Of a stretch of DNA of 6,957 nt, positions 5,961 to 6,957 are shown piece by piece (position 1 is the stretch's first letter; every line of letters starts with the position of its first letter). Origin of the DNA: JANOGU01 sp964499865 (GTDB lineage Bacteria; Pseudomonadota; Alphaproteobacteria; Rhodobacterales; Rhodobacteraceae); the NCBI GenBank assembly GCA_964499865.1, contig CAZCPY010000155.1, positions 1 through 6,957 on the forward strand. The letters are read 5' to 3'. Made by a program: the position numbers and the translations under genes. The notes beneath the pieces were generated by a model that ran no database searches, was not told the DNA's origin, and was given only the letters and a program-made list of their open reading frames with translations.

Positions 5961-6503
5961 GTGACGCCTTCGATGGAAACGCTGATGGCCGCCGTGCCGG
6001 ACATCCTGGCCGCCCCGCGGCAGGGCCCGGTGACGCAGCTTTGCCTGCGCCCCGCCTTCGGCCAGCGCGCCTACCCCGACCGCATCACCCTGACCCGCGA
6101 CCGCGGGATTCCCGGCGAACGCTGGCTGACGCAGCCCTGGCTGCGCCTGCCCGACGGCAGCCCCGACCCGGCGATCCAGGTCTCGATCCTGCCCGCCCGC
6201 ACGCTGCCGCTGGTCTGGCAGGCGGGCGACGCGGCGGTGCACCCGGGCGACCCCATCATCGCCGACCTGCTGATGACGGAAGAGGCGCTGCCCGAAGGCA
6301 CGATCCTGCAGGCGGGCAGCGCGCGGCTGCGCGTCTCGGGCGTCTGGAACGACGCCTGCGTCAAGTGGAAGGCGCGCTACGGCGCCGATGCCAAGGCCTG
6401 GGTCACCCTGCCCGGCCACAGGGCGCTGCGCCTGCGCGGCATCCTCTGCGCCGTGGAACACGACGGCGAGGTCGCGCTCGGCGACATCATCCGGCCGGTC
6501 TGA
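5961..6503 (+). CDS. MOSC domain-containing protein
   Basis: MOSC domains are beta-strand-rich modules named after the C-terminal domain of molybdenum cofactor sulfurases and are thought to carry sulfur on a conserved cysteine, often in molybdenum-cofactor or thiol chemistry. This is a stand-alone version of 180 residues. It has the entry pattern ITLTRDRGIPGERW (42-55), a strand-rich middle, GDPIIADLLMTEEALPEGT (96-114) and the cysteine site VSGVWNDACVKWKARYG (125-141) with Cys133, ending in EVALGDIIRP. The physiological substrate cannot be told. The GTG at 5961 is preferred because GGGAGA (5948-5953) lies 7 bases upstream; ATG codons at 5973 and 5985 are alternatives, and an in-frame GTG at 5886 would add 25 low-complexity residues. 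It is followed after 69 bases by trpB, which seems to have its own promoter. Confidence 0.85.
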   Translation: MTPSMETLMAAVPDILAAPRQGPVTQLCLRPAFGQRAYPDRITLTRDRGIPGERWLTQPWLRLPDGSPDPAIQVSILPARTLPLVWQAGDAAVHPGDPIIADLLMTEEALPEGTILQAGSARLRVSGVWNDACVKWKARYGADAKAWVTLPGHRALRLRGILCAVEHDGEVALGDIIRPV

Positions 6504-6519
6504 CGCACCCGGCCCGCCT

Positions 6520-6548
6520 TTGACCCGGCCACCCTGCCGCGCTACACC
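6520..6548 (+). promoter_or_regulatory. Candidate sigma-70-type promoter of trpB
   Basis: TTGACC at 6520-6525 is followed after exactly 17 bases by TACACC at 6543-6548, a good pair for an alphaproteobacterial housekeeping promoter. The expected transcription start is near 6555, a few bases before the GGAGGAA ribosome binding site at 6561-6567. This suggests trpB is transcribed independently of the MOSC gene. No leader peptide or attenuator fits in the short leader. Confidence 0.55.
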
Positions 6549-6572
6549 GCCCGCCAGCCAGGAGGAACCGCC

Positions 6573-6957
6573 ATGCCCGACGACCGCGTCAACAGCTACC
6601 GCACCGGGCCCGACGAGCAGGGGCGGTTCGGCATCTTCGGCGGGCGGTTCGTCAGCGAGACGCTGATGCCGCTGATCCTCGACCTCGAGGCGCGCTACGA
6701 ACACGCCAAGACCGATCCGACCTTCTGGGCGGAAATGGACTGGCTGTGGAAGCACTACGTCGGGCGGCCCAGCCCGCTCTACTTCGCGGAACGGCTGACC
6801 GACCACCTCGGCGGCGCCAGGGTCTACATGAAGCGCGACGAGCTGAACCACACCGGCGCGCACAAGATCAACAACGTGCTGGGCCAGATCATCCTGGCCC
6901 GCCGGATGGGCAAGACGCGGATCATCGCGGAAACCGGGGCGGGGCAGCACGGGGTGG
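6573..6957 (+). CDS. trpB: Tryptophan synthase beta chain, 5' part (runs off the window)
   Basis: TrpB condenses indole with L-serine to give L-tryptophan using PLP, in a cytosolic alpha2-beta2 complex with TrpA. The first 128 codons are present; a complete TrpB has about 400 residues, so roughly two thirds lie beyond the window. Signatures are unmistakable: RFGIFGGRFVSETLMPLI (18-35), GRPSPLYFAERLT (64-76), VYMKRDELNHTGAHKINNVL (84-103) with the PLP-binding Lys98, and IIAETGAGQHGV (117-128) with the catalytic Glu120. These correspond to Lys87 and Glu109 of the Salmonella enzyme with a constant offset of 11. The ATG at 6573 has an ideal GGAGGAA site 5 bases upstream. The gene just upstream is a MOSC protein rather than trpF. 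Confidence 0.97.
   Translation, partial: MPDDRVNSYRTGPDEQGRFGIFGGRFVSETLMPLILDLEARYEHAKTDPTFWAEMDWLWKHYVGRPSPLYFAERLTDHLGGARVYMKRDELNHTGAHKINNVLGQIILARRMGKTRIIAETGAGQHGV

Noticed and set aside
5869..5964. A 31-codon frame linking the glycosyltransferase stop (GTGA) to the MOSC start (GTGA)
   Set aside because: The overlaps at both ends are suggestive, but the predicted peptide is G/A/P-rich, has no good ribosome binding site of its own, and overlaps a plausible promoter. Better treated as spacer unless conserved.
1..6957. tRNA or rRNA genes, CRISPR arrays, insertion sequences or prophage genes
   Set aside because: No cloverleaf-like segments, regularly spaced repeats, transposase motifs or terminal inverted repeats with target duplications were seen. 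The window is nearly filled by metabolic genes.

Overview
The base composition (very high G+C), the codon usage and the gene families point to an alphaproteobacterium, most likely of the Rhodobacteraceae (Paracoccus/Rhodobacter type). This is an inference from protein motifs read by eye; no database was searched. The window looks like one end of a draft contig. It opens with about 69 bases of almost pure G/C runs and carries a 10-N placeholder inside the first gene.

Left part, minus strand (138-2553). A gene for the adenosylcobalamin-dependent ethylmalonyl-CoA mutase (ecm) is interrupted only by the N placeholder, whose size is not a true length. Upstream on the same strand is a 116-residue protein that I do not recognise. 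Between the two lie a perfect TTGACA hexamer and a 17-bp palindrome just ahead of the ecm ribosome binding site. A 169-bp divergent spacer follows, with a 9+9 bp inverted repeat exactly at its midpoint.

Middle part, plus strand (2723-5872). Four tightly packed genes overlap by 4, 1 and 4 bases. They encode threonine-phosphate decarboxylase (cobC), adenosylcobinamide-phosphate synthase (cobD), a small exported protein that looks like a lytic transglycosylase MltB that has lost its catalytic domain, and a family 2-like glycosyltransferase. CobC and CobD make and attach the aminopropanol arm of adenosylcobalamin, the cofactor that Ecm uses, so cofactor supply and consumer lie side by side.

Right part, plus strand (5961-6957). 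A MOSC-domain protein is followed by the first 128 codons of tryptophan synthase beta chain (trpB), which runs off the window. Each has a plausible sigma-70-type promoter and a good ribosome binding site.

Most of the window is ordinary core metabolism and I see no undescribed defence or mobile system. The items most worth a second look are the reduced MltB-like protein, the ecm palindrome, the centred inverted repeat between the divergent genes, and the mis-sized gap in ecm. No tRNA, rRNA, CRISPR array, insertion sequence or recognisable cobalamin riboswitch was seen.
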